From IMG/VR virus record IMGVR_UViG_3300044825_001194, positions 1-49,646 of that record: a stretch of DNA of 49,646 nucleotides. One strand, 5' to 3'. The position numbers and the translations under genes are program-made. This DNA comes from a virus. Positions 16,029-23,723 of the stretch are shown here, in pieces. Each line of letters starts with the position of its first letter. Position 1 is the first letter of the stretch. The notes under the pieces were generated by a model. The model was not told the DNA's origin and made no database searches. It saw only the letters and a list, made by a program, of their open reading frames with translations.

Positions 16029-17597
16029 ATGGCACTTGACCGTCTTACACAAATCACCAGTTCTGGTATTTCAAGCACCGCACCTTTGACGGGCATTAAT
16101 ATCAGTGGTGTAATAACGGCAACTTCTATTACCGCACCAAACTACGGGGATGTTAATTCCACAGCACTAAATGTATCAGGCGTCTCCACATTCCAGTCAT
16201 CGTCTTTCTGGGGTGATGGAGACATTGCCTATTTTGGAGACGGTCAAGACCTTTTAATTTGGCATAACAGCACCGATAGTATTATCCGTGATAATGGAAC
16301 TGGTAATCTATTGATTGAAGGTGGTAATCGCATTAAGATGACCAACCCGACTGGTATTGAAACTTATGCGGTTTTCAATCAAGATGGTGCCGTAGAGTTG
16401 TGGTATGATAATAGTAAGAAGATAGAGACCACTGGTTCTGGTGTAACGGTTACTGGAACAGCATATGCTACGGCTTTTTCTGGTGATGGTAGTGCTCTGA
16501 CAGGTATTGCTGGAACTGCAAATGTAAGAACAAATAGTCTTGTAGTATCCGGAATGACCACTGCTACTGGTGGTATTCAAGTCGGTGCTACGACAAGTAT
16601 TATTGTCGGTAGTGCGTTTATAAGAAATAATATTGTTGGTTTAGGAACAACTTCAACCACAGGACGTGATGCTGGTATAGGAACTGCAACTGGAAGTTTA
16701 ATATTTAATTCATCAACAGGCACAGGTCAAGTATACACTGGAACAGCATGGGTTGATTTTGGAAATAGTACTTTCTTTTCTGCTTCTGGAGGAAGCGAAA
16801 GTATAGTATCTAGACCTGGATATAAAGTTCACACCTTTACTGGTCCAGGACCTTTTACAGTATCAGCTGGGCAAAAATCTGCGGAATATCTTGTGATTGC
16901 TGGCGGTGGATCTGGTGGTTATTATATTGGTGGAGGCGGCGGCGCCGGAGGAATGAGAACAGGAACGGTAAACTTTACACCAGGTCCTTACACCATTGAA
17001 GTTGGTGGAGGAGGATCTGGACCTAGTAACGCCGCCACTAGGGGAACTAATGGAAATCCTTCCTATATAAGTGGACCAGGAGTATTTGCTACAATTACTT
17101 CAACTGGTGGTGGTGCTGGCGGAGCTGGAGAACCTCCTGGTGGTGGAGGTGGAGCACCCGGTGGTTCTGGTGGAGGTGGGGCAAGATCTGGTCAACAAGC
17201 ATCCATGGGAACACCTGGAACTGGTACACCAGGTCAAGGGAATGATGGTGGAGCAGGTTCTAGCACTGGTAGCAGTGACAATTTAGGTGCAGGTGGCGGC
17301 GGAGGAGGTGCCGGAGGTCCTGGAACAGCAGCAAGTGGTGGAACTGCTGGACCCGGCGGAAATGGATTAACTTCCTCTATCAATGGAACATTATCAACTT
17401 ATGCTGGTGGTGGTGGCGGTGGCGCTTATGGAGGAACACGAGGAAATGCAGGACCTGGTGGTGGTGGAATAGGTGGTAGTTATCCATCAACTTCAGGAGC
17501 TACTGGAAATACAAATACCGGTGGCGGTGGTGGTTCCGGTCCATCTCCCGGAAATGGTGGTTCTGGTATTGTAATTATTGCGTATTCTATAACTTAA
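16029..17597 (+). CDS. Glycine-rich adhesin-like tail fibre protein, long shaft and one domain
   Basis: The protein has 522 residues and its ATG is 5 nt after the previous stop, with no visible ribosome site. The N-terminal 190 residues form a fibre shaft: ALDRLTQITSSGIS, GDIAYFGDGQDLLIWHNSTD, ELWYDNSKKIETTGSG and TANVRTNSLVVSGMTT. The last block is shared with the gene at 11157. TTSTTGRDAGIGTATG follows, then one glycine-rich domain from EYLVIAGGGSGG to GGSGIVIIAYSIT. The closing residues differ from the AYPS ending of the other copies. It is probably a host-binding adhesin. Confidence 0.8.
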   Translation: MALDRLTQITSSGISSTAPLTGINISGVITATSITAPNYGDVNSTALNVSGVSTFQSSSFWGDGDIAYFGDGQDLLIWHNSTDSIIRDNGTGNLLIEGGNRIKMTNPTGIETYAVFNQDGAVELWYDNSKKIETTGSGVTVTGTAYATAFSGDGSALTGIAGTANVRTNSLVVSGMTTATGGIQVGATTSIIVGSAFIRNNIVGLGTTSTTGRDAGIGTATGSLIFNSSTGTGQVYTGTAWVDFGNSTFFSASGGSESIVSRPGYKVHTFTGPGPFTVSAGQKSAEYLVIAGGGSGGYYIGGGGGAGGMRTGTVNFTPGPYTIEVGGGGSGPSNAATRGTNGNPSYISGPGVFATITSTGGGAGGAGEPPGGGGGAPGGSGGGGARSGQQASMGTPGTGTPGQGNDGGAGSSTGSSDNLGAGGGGGGAGGPGTAASGGTAGPGGNGLTSSINGTLSTYAGGGGGGAYGGTRGNAGPGGGGIGGSYPSTSGATGNTNTGGGGGSGPSPGNGGSGIVIIAYSIT

Positions 17598-17613
17598 TTT
17601 TTGCATTTTTATT

Positions 17614-18153
17614 ATGGAAACAAAATCTTTTCATATTGTAGAAAAAATTGAAGTAGGAATTTTTAATCACCCATATGCCTCAAAAATTAATTTTATTATT
17701 GAAAATGAAATAAGAAAAGTAGGATTTAGTAAACAAACAAATAATAATAATTTAAACGCATTTTCAACTGTTGATATTAAATCGTTAGCATTCATTCAAG
17801 ATTTTAAAACATATGTATTAGAATGTGTTGAAGTTTACAATAAAAAAATTACCGGTGGATGTATAAAAAATCCATCCATAACTTCTATGTGGGCAGCTTT
17901 ATATCAAAAAAATGATTCTACAAGATCACATAAACATATTCCAAACACGTATTCATTTGTTTATTTTGTAAGATCTGAAAAAAATCACTCTCCACTTAAA
18001 TTTGATAACTCTCTATTTTCCTTTAACGGAAACCCAGGAAATCTTATTATTTTTCCTTCATATTTGTGGCATAGTGTTTCAAAACAAAAATTACAATCTC
18101 CAAGAATTACTTTAATTGGCAATATAATCTATGACCATTTTATACACAGTTAA
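17614..18153 (+). CDS. 2OG-Fe(II) oxygenase (PF13759-like), A/T-rich
   Basis: The protein has 179 residues. The C-terminal half carries H106-x-H108 in RSHKHIPNTYSFVYFV, NPGNLIIFPSYLWHSV (H153) and R164 in SPRITLIGN. These match the iron ligands and 2-oxoglutarate-binding arginine of the putative 2OG-Fe(II) oxygenase family. The N-terminal half is a helical extension. The coding sequence is visibly richer in A/T than its neighbours, with AAT and AAA runs and A/T-ending codons, which suggests separate and fairly recent acquisition. It is the fourth oxygenase in the fibre array. No late or early promoter is evident directly upstream. The substrate is unknown. Confidence 0.75.
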   Translation: METKSFHIVEKIEVGIFNHPYASKINFIIENEIRKVGFSKQTNNNNLNAFSTVDIKSLAFIQDFKTYVLECVEVYNKKITGGCIKNPSITSMWAALYQKNDSTRSHKHIPNTYSFVYFVRSEKNHSPLKFDNSLFSFNGNPGNLIIFPSYLWHSVSKQKLQSPRITLIGNIIYDHFIHS

Positions 18154-18154
18154 C

Positions 18155-18162
18155 AATAAATA
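18155..18162 (+). promoter_or_regulatory. Late promoter motif AATAAATA
   Basis: The motif lies 1 nt after the oxygenase stop and 28 nt before the ATG at 18191. Confidence 0.5.
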
Positions 18163-18190
18163 CTCCCGTATATTACTTATTTGATACTTT

Positions 18191-18559
18191 ATGGCTTACA
18201 GAAAGTTCAAGGGTATTCAGTATCCTGTTCCTGGTGTAGATACCGCTATCAATACTCTTCGTCCTGGTGCCCGTTGGGATTTATCAAATACCACTTTTGT
18301 TGGGTGGGAAGATGATGAAGGAAGAGAACCACCAACCTGGGAAGAAATTCAAGAGGAAGTTGTAAGAGAAGTGGAGATTTATAATTACTATCTCTATGAA
18401 AGAAATCGTGAAAAAGAATATCCAAGTGTAAAAGATCAATTGGATATGCTCTATCACGATTTAAAAGCAGGGAACCTAAATAGTGGAACCTGGATGACTG
18501 CGATTGAAGCAGTCAAAACAAATTACCCTAAACCAGAAGGACCAGAACCAAAGTTATAA
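18191..18559 (+). CDS. Small fibre-associated protein (XkdW-like family, copy 3)
   Basis: The protein has 122 residues, with an N-terminal MAYRKFKGIQYPVPGVDTAI extension. It then has LRPGARWDLSNTTFVGWED, PPTWEEIQEEVVREVEIYNY, RNREKEYPSVKDQLDMLY and ends VKTNYPKPEG. It is closest to copy 2 at 15682. It lies 2 nt before a MAHFA-family gene, whereas at 15252-16023 the order is reversed. The pairing is therefore kept while the order is not. Confidence 0.58.
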   Translation: MAYRKFKGIQYPVPGVDTAINTLRPGARWDLSNTTFVGWEDDEGREPPTWEEIQEEVVREVEIYNYYLYERNREKEYPSVKDQLDMLYHDLKAGNLNSGTWMTAIEAVKTNYPKPEGPEPKL

Positions 18560-18561
18560 AG

Positions 18562-19026
18562 ATGGCACATTTCGCAAAAATAGGAATTGATAATATTGTT
18601 CTTGCTGTTTTGGCAGTGGATACTGTTGACACTATGACTCGTGGTGGTATTGAAAAAGAAGAGATTGGTGTAGCACATCTTGTAAAAAATCACGGACACG
18701 AATGTTGGAAACAGTGTTCTTATAATAGTCGTGCGGGTGTTCACTACGATTCTGAAACGGGTGAACCAAATGGAAAACCAGCTTTCCGTGCTAATTACCC
18801 TGGTATCGGTTGGTATTATAATTCCGAGCACGATATCTTCCATCCAGCAAAACCAGAGGGTCATGATTCTTGGATTTTGAATACTACAACTGGTATGTGG
18901 GATCCTCCAATCCCTAAACCAGATGAAACACTAGAACAAATTAGAGCAGCAAATTATTATACTTGGGATGAGGCAGCATACCAAGCAGATAATACCACTG
19001 GTTGGGTTTTAGTAGAACCATCATAA
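18562..19026 (+). CDS. Conserved cyanophage 'MAHFA' protein, copy 2
   Basis: The protein has 154 residues and starts MAHFAKIGIDNIVLAVLAVD. It shares with copy 1 (15252) the conserved SYNS and GIGWYYN blocks, the WILNTTTGMWDPP block and the C-terminal YYTWDEAAYQ. It carries an insertion of about 20 residues (VHYDSETGEPNGKP region). Function is unknown; it is probably virion-associated, judging from location and late expression. Confidence 0.6.
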   Translation: MAHFAKIGIDNIVLAVLAVDTVDTMTRGGIEKEEIGVAHLVKNHGHECWKQCSYNSRAGVHYDSETGEPNGKPAFRANYPGIGWYYNSEHDIFHPAKPEGHDSWILNTTTGMWDPPIPKPDETLEQIRAANYYTWDEAAYQADNTTGWVLVEPS

Positions 19027-19029
19027 ATA
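19022..19029 (+). promoter_or_regulatory. Late promoter motif CATAAATA
   Basis: The motif overlaps the stop of the MAHFA gene and lies 14 nt before the ATG at 19044. The leader CTAAAAAACCATAATGGC recurs here. Confidence 0.6.
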
Positions 19030-19043
19030 TCTAAAAAACCATA

Positions 19044-19814
19044 ATGGCATATATTGGTAGACAACTAAATGCTGGAAATTATCTCAAACTGGATGATATT
19101 TCATCACAGTTTAATGGGTCTACCGTAAGATTCAACTTAACTTCTGGTGGAAATCCTCATTATCCAGGTTCACCATTTTCAATTCTAGTATCTCTTGGTG
19201 GTGTTATACAAGAACCATCATCAGCATATGAGATTGATGAAAACCAAATCATCTTCGCAGCAGCACCACAATCAACTGACGACTTCTTCTGCATTTCTCT
19301 TGGAGAAGCACTAGCGATTGGAGTTCCTGGTGAAGGAACTGTTTCAACGAATAAGATACAATATGAATCTGTAACTTATGAGAAACTTGATCCATTAGCA
19401 AGAGGTGTCGGTATTCAGTCTGGCGGTGTTTCAATCGCTGGTGCTGGTGTTACTCAACTGAACTTTATTGGAACTGGAAACACATTCACTTATAATGTTT
19501 CTACCAAAACAGTTGACATTAGCATTCAGAGTGGATCGGCAAACACAATCTTTGCTGTCAACTCTGTAGGTTTGAGTACCACAAAGAGTCTTGGAATCAA
19601 TACGACGACCATTGCTGGTGCTGCCAATTCAGAAGGAGCAATTCAGGCAGTTGGTAACATTGCTCTTGTAGATGGTGCCATTTTAACAGATCAAAATATT
19701 GATTCAAATCTTTTTATCCCATCAGGTAAAAACGGTCTTGTAATTGGTCCTGTAACAGTTGGATTGGGAGTCACGATTGATGTGGCTTCTGGTTCCGTTT
19801 TAGTCGTAGTCTAA
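19044..19814 (+). CDS. Tail fibre protein, MAYIG type, with VVV-type tip
   Basis: The protein has 256 residues. The start MAYIGRQLNAGNYLKLDDIS parallels the gene at 2137. One copy of the beta domain is present (ILVSLGGVIQEPSSAYEIDE, IIFAAAPQSTDD), where the 2137 protein has two. The shaft continues through GGVSIAGAGVTQLNFIGTG. The C-terminal module FIPSGKNGLVIGPVTVG, ending SGSVLVVV, is the shared tip. It is a likely minor fibre or fibre adaptor of the virion and appears to be a shortened relative of the 2137 product. Confidence 0.68.
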   Translation: MAYIGRQLNAGNYLKLDDISSQFNGSTVRFNLTSGGNPHYPGSPFSILVSLGGVIQEPSSAYEIDENQIIFAAAPQSTDDFFCISLGEALAIGVPGEGTVSTNKIQYESVTYEKLDPLARGVGIQSGGVSIAGAGVTQLNFIGTGNTFTYNVSTKTVDISIQSGSANTIFAVNSVGLSTTKSLGINTTTIAGAANSEGAIQAVGNIALVDGAILTDQNIDSNLFIPSGKNGLVIGPVTVGLGVTIDVASGSVLVVV

Positions 19815-19817
19815 ATA
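19810..19817 (+). promoter_or_regulatory. Late promoter motif TCTAAATA
   Basis: The motif overlaps the stop of the fibre gene and lies 21 nt before the ATG at 19839. Confidence 0.5.
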
Positions 19818-19838
19818 TTCAAAAGGTGATATAAAGGA

Positions 19839-20960
19839 ATGAGTACTCTCCGCGTTAGTAATATAGAAGCAAAGGCAGACGCTTCAAGTCCTACTATTGA
19901 TGAGAAGGTTAAAGTTACCAACTCGCAGGGAAGAGTTCTGGTACAGATTGATGGTAAGACTGCTGGTATTACAAGTATTGGTATTAATACAACAAGCACT
20001 TCATTTACGATTGATGGAAATCAGAATGTTCAGTTTGTAGGTGTCATTACTGCTGCGAACGTTAATACTACTGGTGTTTCTACTTTTAGTAGATTAAATG
20101 TCGGAACTGGTGGAACTATAATTACCACAACTACTGGTGGTTTGGTTGGCATAGGGACCACAAATCCTACCCAAAGATTAGAAGTATTAGGACAAATAAT
20201 TCATAAAAACAATCCGGGAAGCATAATCTTAAGAGATAGTACTTCTAATATCGTAGAGTTGAATATTCGTCCAAATTCTGGAAATAGTGGTTTTCTTTCT
20301 TTTACTGAAGATTCGGTTGATGATAGATGGGTAGTAGGTATTGAGTCTGGTAGTAATTCGTTGTTGTTTAAAACAGGAAATCCAGTAACAAATACAGAAA
20401 GACTTCGTGCTGATAGTTCTGGGAACTTACAACTTTCAACTGCCAACACATCAATTTTAAATAGTTCTGGAAGAAAAATACTCAATCAAACTGGTGGTAT
20501 TCTTCAAGTAGTTTCAACAACAAAAACGAATACATTTTCAACCACATCTGGTACTATGGTAGATGTGACTGGATTGAGTGCTTCCATAACTCCAACAAGT
20601 ACGAGCAATAAAATACTTGTTCACTATAGTGTTCATATGGGACAAAATGCACAATATTATCTTTCTGCTGGTGATATAACTCGTAATGGAACTGCTATCG
20701 CTTTGGCGGATGCTGATGGAAGTAGACAAAGAGCAACATTTGGTACACAAGATGGAGGGGGTATCCATGGTTCAACATATTGTTATGCGGGGTCATATTT
20801 AGATTCGCCATCTTCAACTTCTTCTCTAACATATCAAATTAGAATTAGATCAGAAGGTGGAAACACTGTTTGGGTAAATAGAGGAAATGAAGCAGACGGT
20901 GATGCTAATTATACTCAAAGATTAATTTCAATGATTACTCTAATGGAGGTAGCAGGATAA
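19839..20960 (+). CDS. Modular tail fibre with jelly-roll tip (LMEVAG class)
   Basis: The protein has 373 residues, with AAAGGA before the ATG. The shaft includes KVTNSQGRVLVQIDGKTAG and GIGTTNPTQRLEVLG. NLQLSTANTSILNSSGRK lies inside a block nearly identical in DNA to the gene at 11670. The tip begins TGLSASITPTSTSNKILVHY and ends SMITLMEVAG. It is homologous to the 11670 and 23022 tips, but its surface segments (DADGSRQRATFGTQDGGG) are unrelated, as expected for receptor-contact loops. It overlaps the small gene at 20960 as TAATG. Confidence 0.7.
   Translation: MSTLRVSNIEAKADASSPTIDEKVKVTNSQGRVLVQIDGKTAGITSIGINTTSTSFTIDGNQNVQFVGVITAANVNTTGVSTFSRLNVGTGGTIITTTTGGLVGIGTTNPTQRLEVLGQIIHKNNPGSIILRDSTSNIVELNIRPNSGNSGFLSFTEDSVDDRWVVGIESGSNSLLFKTGNPVTNTERLRADSSGNLQLSTANTSILNSSGRKILNQTGGILQVVSTTKTNTFSTTSGTMVDVTGLSASITPTSTSNKILVHYSVHMGQNAQYYLSAGDITRNGTAIALADADGSRQRATFGTQDGGGIHGSTYCYAGSYLDSPSSTSSLTYQIRIRSEGGNTVWVNRGNEADGDANYTQRLISMITLMEVAG
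20420..20514 (+). repeat. Direct repeat block A (copy 2), shared fibre module
   Basis: Near-identical to 12103-12197. It joins different upstream shafts to different downstream tips. Confidence 0.75.
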
Positions 20961-21274
20961 TGGACATTACAAAAGCATTAGTAAATTTAAGACCAGGAGC
21001 ACAATGGTCGTTAAATGGTGATGAATATGAAGGTCTTGTGTGGTTGGATGAAACTCAATCAAAACCAACTAAAAAACAAGTAGAAACAGAAGTAGCAAGA
21101 CTTCAAACAGAATATAATCAGCAAGAATACCAAAGATTAAGAGCACCAGAGTATCCAGACTTGAAAGAACTTGCTGATGCTTTGTATTGGTCTTCAAAAG
21201 GCGATAATACAAAACTTGATGAGTATTATGCTAAATGCGAAGCAGTAAAATTAAAGTATCCTAAACAAGGATAA
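20960..21274 (+). CDS. Small fibre-associated protein (XkdW-like family, copy 4)
   Basis: The protein has 104 residues. The ATG overlaps the fibre stop as TAATG, exactly as in copy 1. It contains LRPGAQWSLNGDEYEGLVWL, SKPTKKQVETEVARL and YQRLRAPEYPDLKELADALY, and ends VKLKYPKQG. It is closest to copy 1 (12641), just as the two upstream fibres are closest to each other. Fibre and partner therefore appear to move and evolve as a pair. Confidence 0.6.
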   Translation: MDITKALVNLRPGAQWSLNGDEYEGLVWLDETQSKPTKKQVETEVARLQTEYNQQEYQRLRAPEYPDLKELADALYWSSKGDNTKLDEYYAKCEAVKLKYPKQG

Positions 21275-21280
21275 TAAATA
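21273..21280 (+). promoter_or_regulatory. Late promoter motif AATAAATA
   Basis: The motif overlaps the stop of the small gene and lies 14 nt before the ATG at 21295. The leader begins CCTAAAAAAC as at other copies. Confidence 0.55.
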
Positions 21281-21294
21281 CCTAAAAAACTCCT

Positions 21295-22530
21295 ATGAGT
21301 ATTCTGAATGTTAATACAATACAACCAGTTGGAAGCGGTCAGACGGTTACGGTAAGTGCCAATTCGCTAAAAATAGGAGTCACTTCAATTACTTCTGGTT
21401 CTATAAACCTAGGAAGCTCTGGTTCTATAACAATTGGAAATGCTGTTGTAAGTTCTACAAATACTGGAATTATAAATTCACCAACATCTACAAGAGTTTC
21501 AACAGCATCTACCGCAACAGGAGCATTAATTTTTAATTCTACTGTTGGAGCATTACAAGTTTATGATGGAACTCAATGGTTAACGTTAACATCAACTGTT
21601 GCTGCCCAATCTTCATTTACCGCAACAGGTGGAACTGCTTTAACTCCTGGAAATGGATTTAAATATCACGTTTACACATCTACAAACCCATTTGTAGTTT
21701 CTTCTGGTTCAATTACAGCAGAAGTATTAGTTGTTGGTGCTGGTGGAGGAGGTGGAACTGGTGGTGGAGGTGCTGGTGGCATCATTTATAGTGCGGAAGT
21801 TCCACTTGCACCAGGAACTTATGTAGCAACTGTTGGGTCAGCAGGAGCAGCTTCTGGTGCGCAACCATCTTCTGGTGGTGATGGTGGAAATAGTTCTTTT
21901 GCCAATCCAGGTGGTCCATGGACAATGACTGGATATGGTGGTGGCGGCGGTGGTGGTCGTACCGTTCCTGGTAGACCAGGAGGTTCTGGTGGTGGTGATG
22001 GTGCCGATGATGATGCTGGATATTTCGGTAATTCTTCGGGAACTCAACCATCACATCCAGCATTACCATTTACCATCGCAAATTATGGTCACGATGGTGG
22101 TGGAGCAACTCCTGGAGTTACTTATAATGGAGGAGGTGGTGGTGGAGGTGCTGGTGAAGTAGGTCGCACTGCTGATCTTCCAGGAGAACCTGGTAATGGT
22201 GGTAATGGTGGTATGGGAGCAGCATTTCCAAATTTCAACAGACTTACTCTTTCTCCTGCTGTTCCTTCACCATTTGCTAATGCTATGGGAGACGCTGGTT
22301 ACTATGGTGGTGGAGGGGGTGGAGGCACTAATCTAGACGCCGGAACAGGTCAGGCAACTCCACAAGGTGGTTTAGGTAATATTGGAGGTTTTGGAGCAAG
22401 AACTGGAAACGCAAACGGAACTGCTGCCATTGGATATGGTGGCGGCGGTGGTGGAGCAGATTATCAAGGTGGACCAGGAAGCACCGCAACTGGTGGTCCT
22501 GGAATAGTTATTATTCGCTATAAACTCTAA
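21295..22530 (+). CDS. Glycine-rich adhesin-like tail fibre protein, divergent single domain
   Basis: The protein has 411 residues. The shaft MSILNVNTIQPVGSGQTVTV is followed by GALIFNSTVGALQVYDGTQW. One glycine-rich domain runs from AEVLVVGAGGGGGTGGGGAG to GGPGIVIIRYKL. This copy is the most divergent: internal signatures such as QGNPGG and TYAGGGGG are missing or changed (GGFGARTGNANGTAAIGYGG). It may have been acquired independently. Host-surface binding is inferred as for its relatives. Confidence 0.8.
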   Translation: MSILNVNTIQPVGSGQTVTVSANSLKIGVTSITSGSINLGSSGSITIGNAVVSSTNTGIINSPTSTRVSTASTATGALIFNSTVGALQVYDGTQWLTLTSTVAAQSSFTATGGTALTPGNGFKYHVYTSTNPFVVSSGSITAEVLVVGAGGGGGTGGGGAGGIIYSAEVPLAPGTYVATVGSAGAASGAQPSSGGDGGNSSFANPGGPWTMTGYGGGGGGGRTVPGRPGGSGGGDGADDDAGYFGNSSGTQPSHPALPFTIANYGHDGGGATPGVTYNGGGGGGGAGEVGRTADLPGEPGNGGNGGMGAAFPNFNRLTLSPAVPSPFANAMGDAGYYGGGGGGGTNLDAGTGQATPQGGLGNIGGFGARTGNANGTAAIGYGGGGGGADYQGGPGSTATGGPGIVIIRYKL

Positions 22531-22533
22531 ATA
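22526..22533 (+). promoter_or_regulatory. Late promoter motif TCTAAATA
   Basis: The motif overlaps the stop of the glycine-rich gene and lies 13 nt before the ATG at 22547. Confidence 0.5.
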
Positions 22534-22546
22534 GTTAGAAACTTCA

Positions 22547-22786
22547 ATGAGCACACTCAAAGCTAATATCATTGATTCAACTTCCGCAACAACGGAGTTT
22601 AAAGAAACCATCACCGCAAATGGTGATAAGCAATGGGTGGATACTTATGGAGTGATTAAAACCAATCGTGATACCATTGCTGAAAACGTGACTATTCCAG
22701 TAGGAACCAATGGTCTTTCTTCTGGTCCCATTACAGTTCAACCAGGTTATGAAGTCACCGTGAATGGGGAGTGGGTAATCGTATGA
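22547..22786 (+). CDS. Minimal fibre-tip protein, tandem copy 1
   Basis: The protein has 79 residues. It starts MSTLKANIIDSTSATTEFKE and ends with the tip module VTIPVGTNGLSSGPITVQPG ... GEWVIV. It is essentially the C-terminal module of the larger fibres at 2137, 11157 and 19044, with a short leader. The next gene is a diverged duplicate. It may be a stand-alone tip or a decoration protein; the function is not established. Confidence 0.62.
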   Translation: MSTLKANIIDSTSATTEFKETITANGDKQWVDTYGVIKTNRDTIAENVTIPVGTNGLSSGPITVQPGYEVTVNGEWVIV

Positions 22787-23025
22787 CTCGTATCTACGTT
22801 AACACTATTCGCTCACAAACTGGAACGACTGTTGACTTTAAAGATTCAATTAGTGCCAATGGTGCTTCACAATGGGTTGATAGTTATGGAGTCATCAAAA
22901 CAAATAAAAATACTATTGATGAGAGTGTGACGATACCATTAGGAACTAACGGAGTCACTGCCGGAACAGTGACAGTCGGTGCTGGTTACACCGTCACAGT
23001 ACAAGGAGTTTGGACAATCGTATGA
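22783..23025 (+). CDS. Minimal fibre-tip protein, tandem copy 2
   Basis: The ATG at 22783 overlaps the upstream TGA (ATGA) and is preferred over the GTG at 22771. The protein has 80 residues and starts MTRIYVNTIRSQTGTTVDFK. ASQWVDSYGVIKTNKNTIDE aligns with KQWVDTYGVIKTNRDTIAE of copy 1. The end VTIPLGTNGVTAGTVTVGAG ... GVWTIV is the same tip module. The overlap also continues into the next fibre gene, so three genes form a translationally coupled run. Confidence 0.62.
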   Translation: MTRIYVNTIRSQTGTTVDFKDSISANGASQWVDSYGVIKTNKNTIDESVTIPLGTNGVTAGTVTVGAGYTVTVQGVWTIV

Positions 23026-23723
23026 CTAGCAAAATAATTGTTAATAATATAGAAGCAGATGTTGGTGTTTCTACTGTTACCTTTGCAAGTAATGTTCGTG
23101 GTAATTTAATTGGTAATGTAACTGGTAATGTAACTGGTAATGTAACTGGGAACATTACTGGTAACGTTAATTCTAGTGGCGTTTCTACTATAACTACATT
23201 ACAAACATCAGCAATTCAAACAACTAGTGGAGTTGATATTTCAAATAAAATACTTCAAGTTCAAAGTATTATCAAACAAGATACATTTATAACTAATTCA
23301 ACTAGTCATGTAGTAGTAACTGGTCTTTCCGTTTCAATTACACCAAAGTTTCAGAGTAGCAAATTTTTAATTATTGTATCAATAAATGGAAATTGTTTAA
23401 ATAGGGGTGGACTTATTGAACTCAGAAGAGATGGATCAAGAGTAACAGAATTAATGCCTACTAGTTATGGTAGTAGAAACCCGACCAACATTGGTGGTCT
23501 TTGGACTGGTGATGGAAGTGGTGATATTGGTATGCTATTTGGAAGCACAATAAACTTATATGATACGCCAAATACAACATCTTCTATTACTTATGCTGTT
23601 TATGCCAAAACTCTTGATCCAAACAGTGTTGGTACACGTATAAATTACACGGCAGATGATACTGATGGTTCTGATTATATCAGAGGTGTTTCTACATTAA
23701 CAGTTATGGAGGTTGCACAATGA
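23022..23723 (+). CDS. Modular tail fibre with jelly-roll tip (LMEVAQ/VMEVAQ class)
   Basis: The ATG at 23022 overlaps the previous TGA and replaces a TTG at 23010. The protein has 233 residues. A (GNVT)n stretch encoded by 12-bp tandem repeats is followed by NSSGVSTITTLQ and the tip domain from TGLSVSITPKFQSSKFLI to STLTVMEVAQ. It is the shortest of the three tips in this class. Its stop overlaps the ATG of the small gene at 23720. Confidence 0.68.
   Translation: MTSKIIVNNIEADVGVSTVTFASNVRGNLIGNVTGNVTGNVTGNITGNVNSSGVSTITTLQTSAIQTTSGVDISNKILQVQSIIKQDTFITNSTSHVVVTGLSVSITPKFQSSKFLIIVSINGNCLNRGGLIELRRDGSRVTELMPTSYGSRNPTNIGGLWTGDGSGDIGMLFGSTINLYDTPNTTSSITYAVYAKTLDPNSVGTRINYTADDTDGSDYIRGVSTLTVMEVAQ
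23100..23171 (+). repeat. 12-bp tandem repeat (GGTAATGTAACT)n
   Basis: Six 12-bp units occur, of which the three central ones (23112-23147) are identical. They encode GN(V/L/I)T/I repeats in the fibre shaft. Being multiples of three, copy-number slips would keep frame and change shaft length. Confidence 0.85.

Noticed and set aside
21782-22069. His-rich minus-strand frame of 95 codons
   Set aside because: Shadow of glycine-rich coding repeats.
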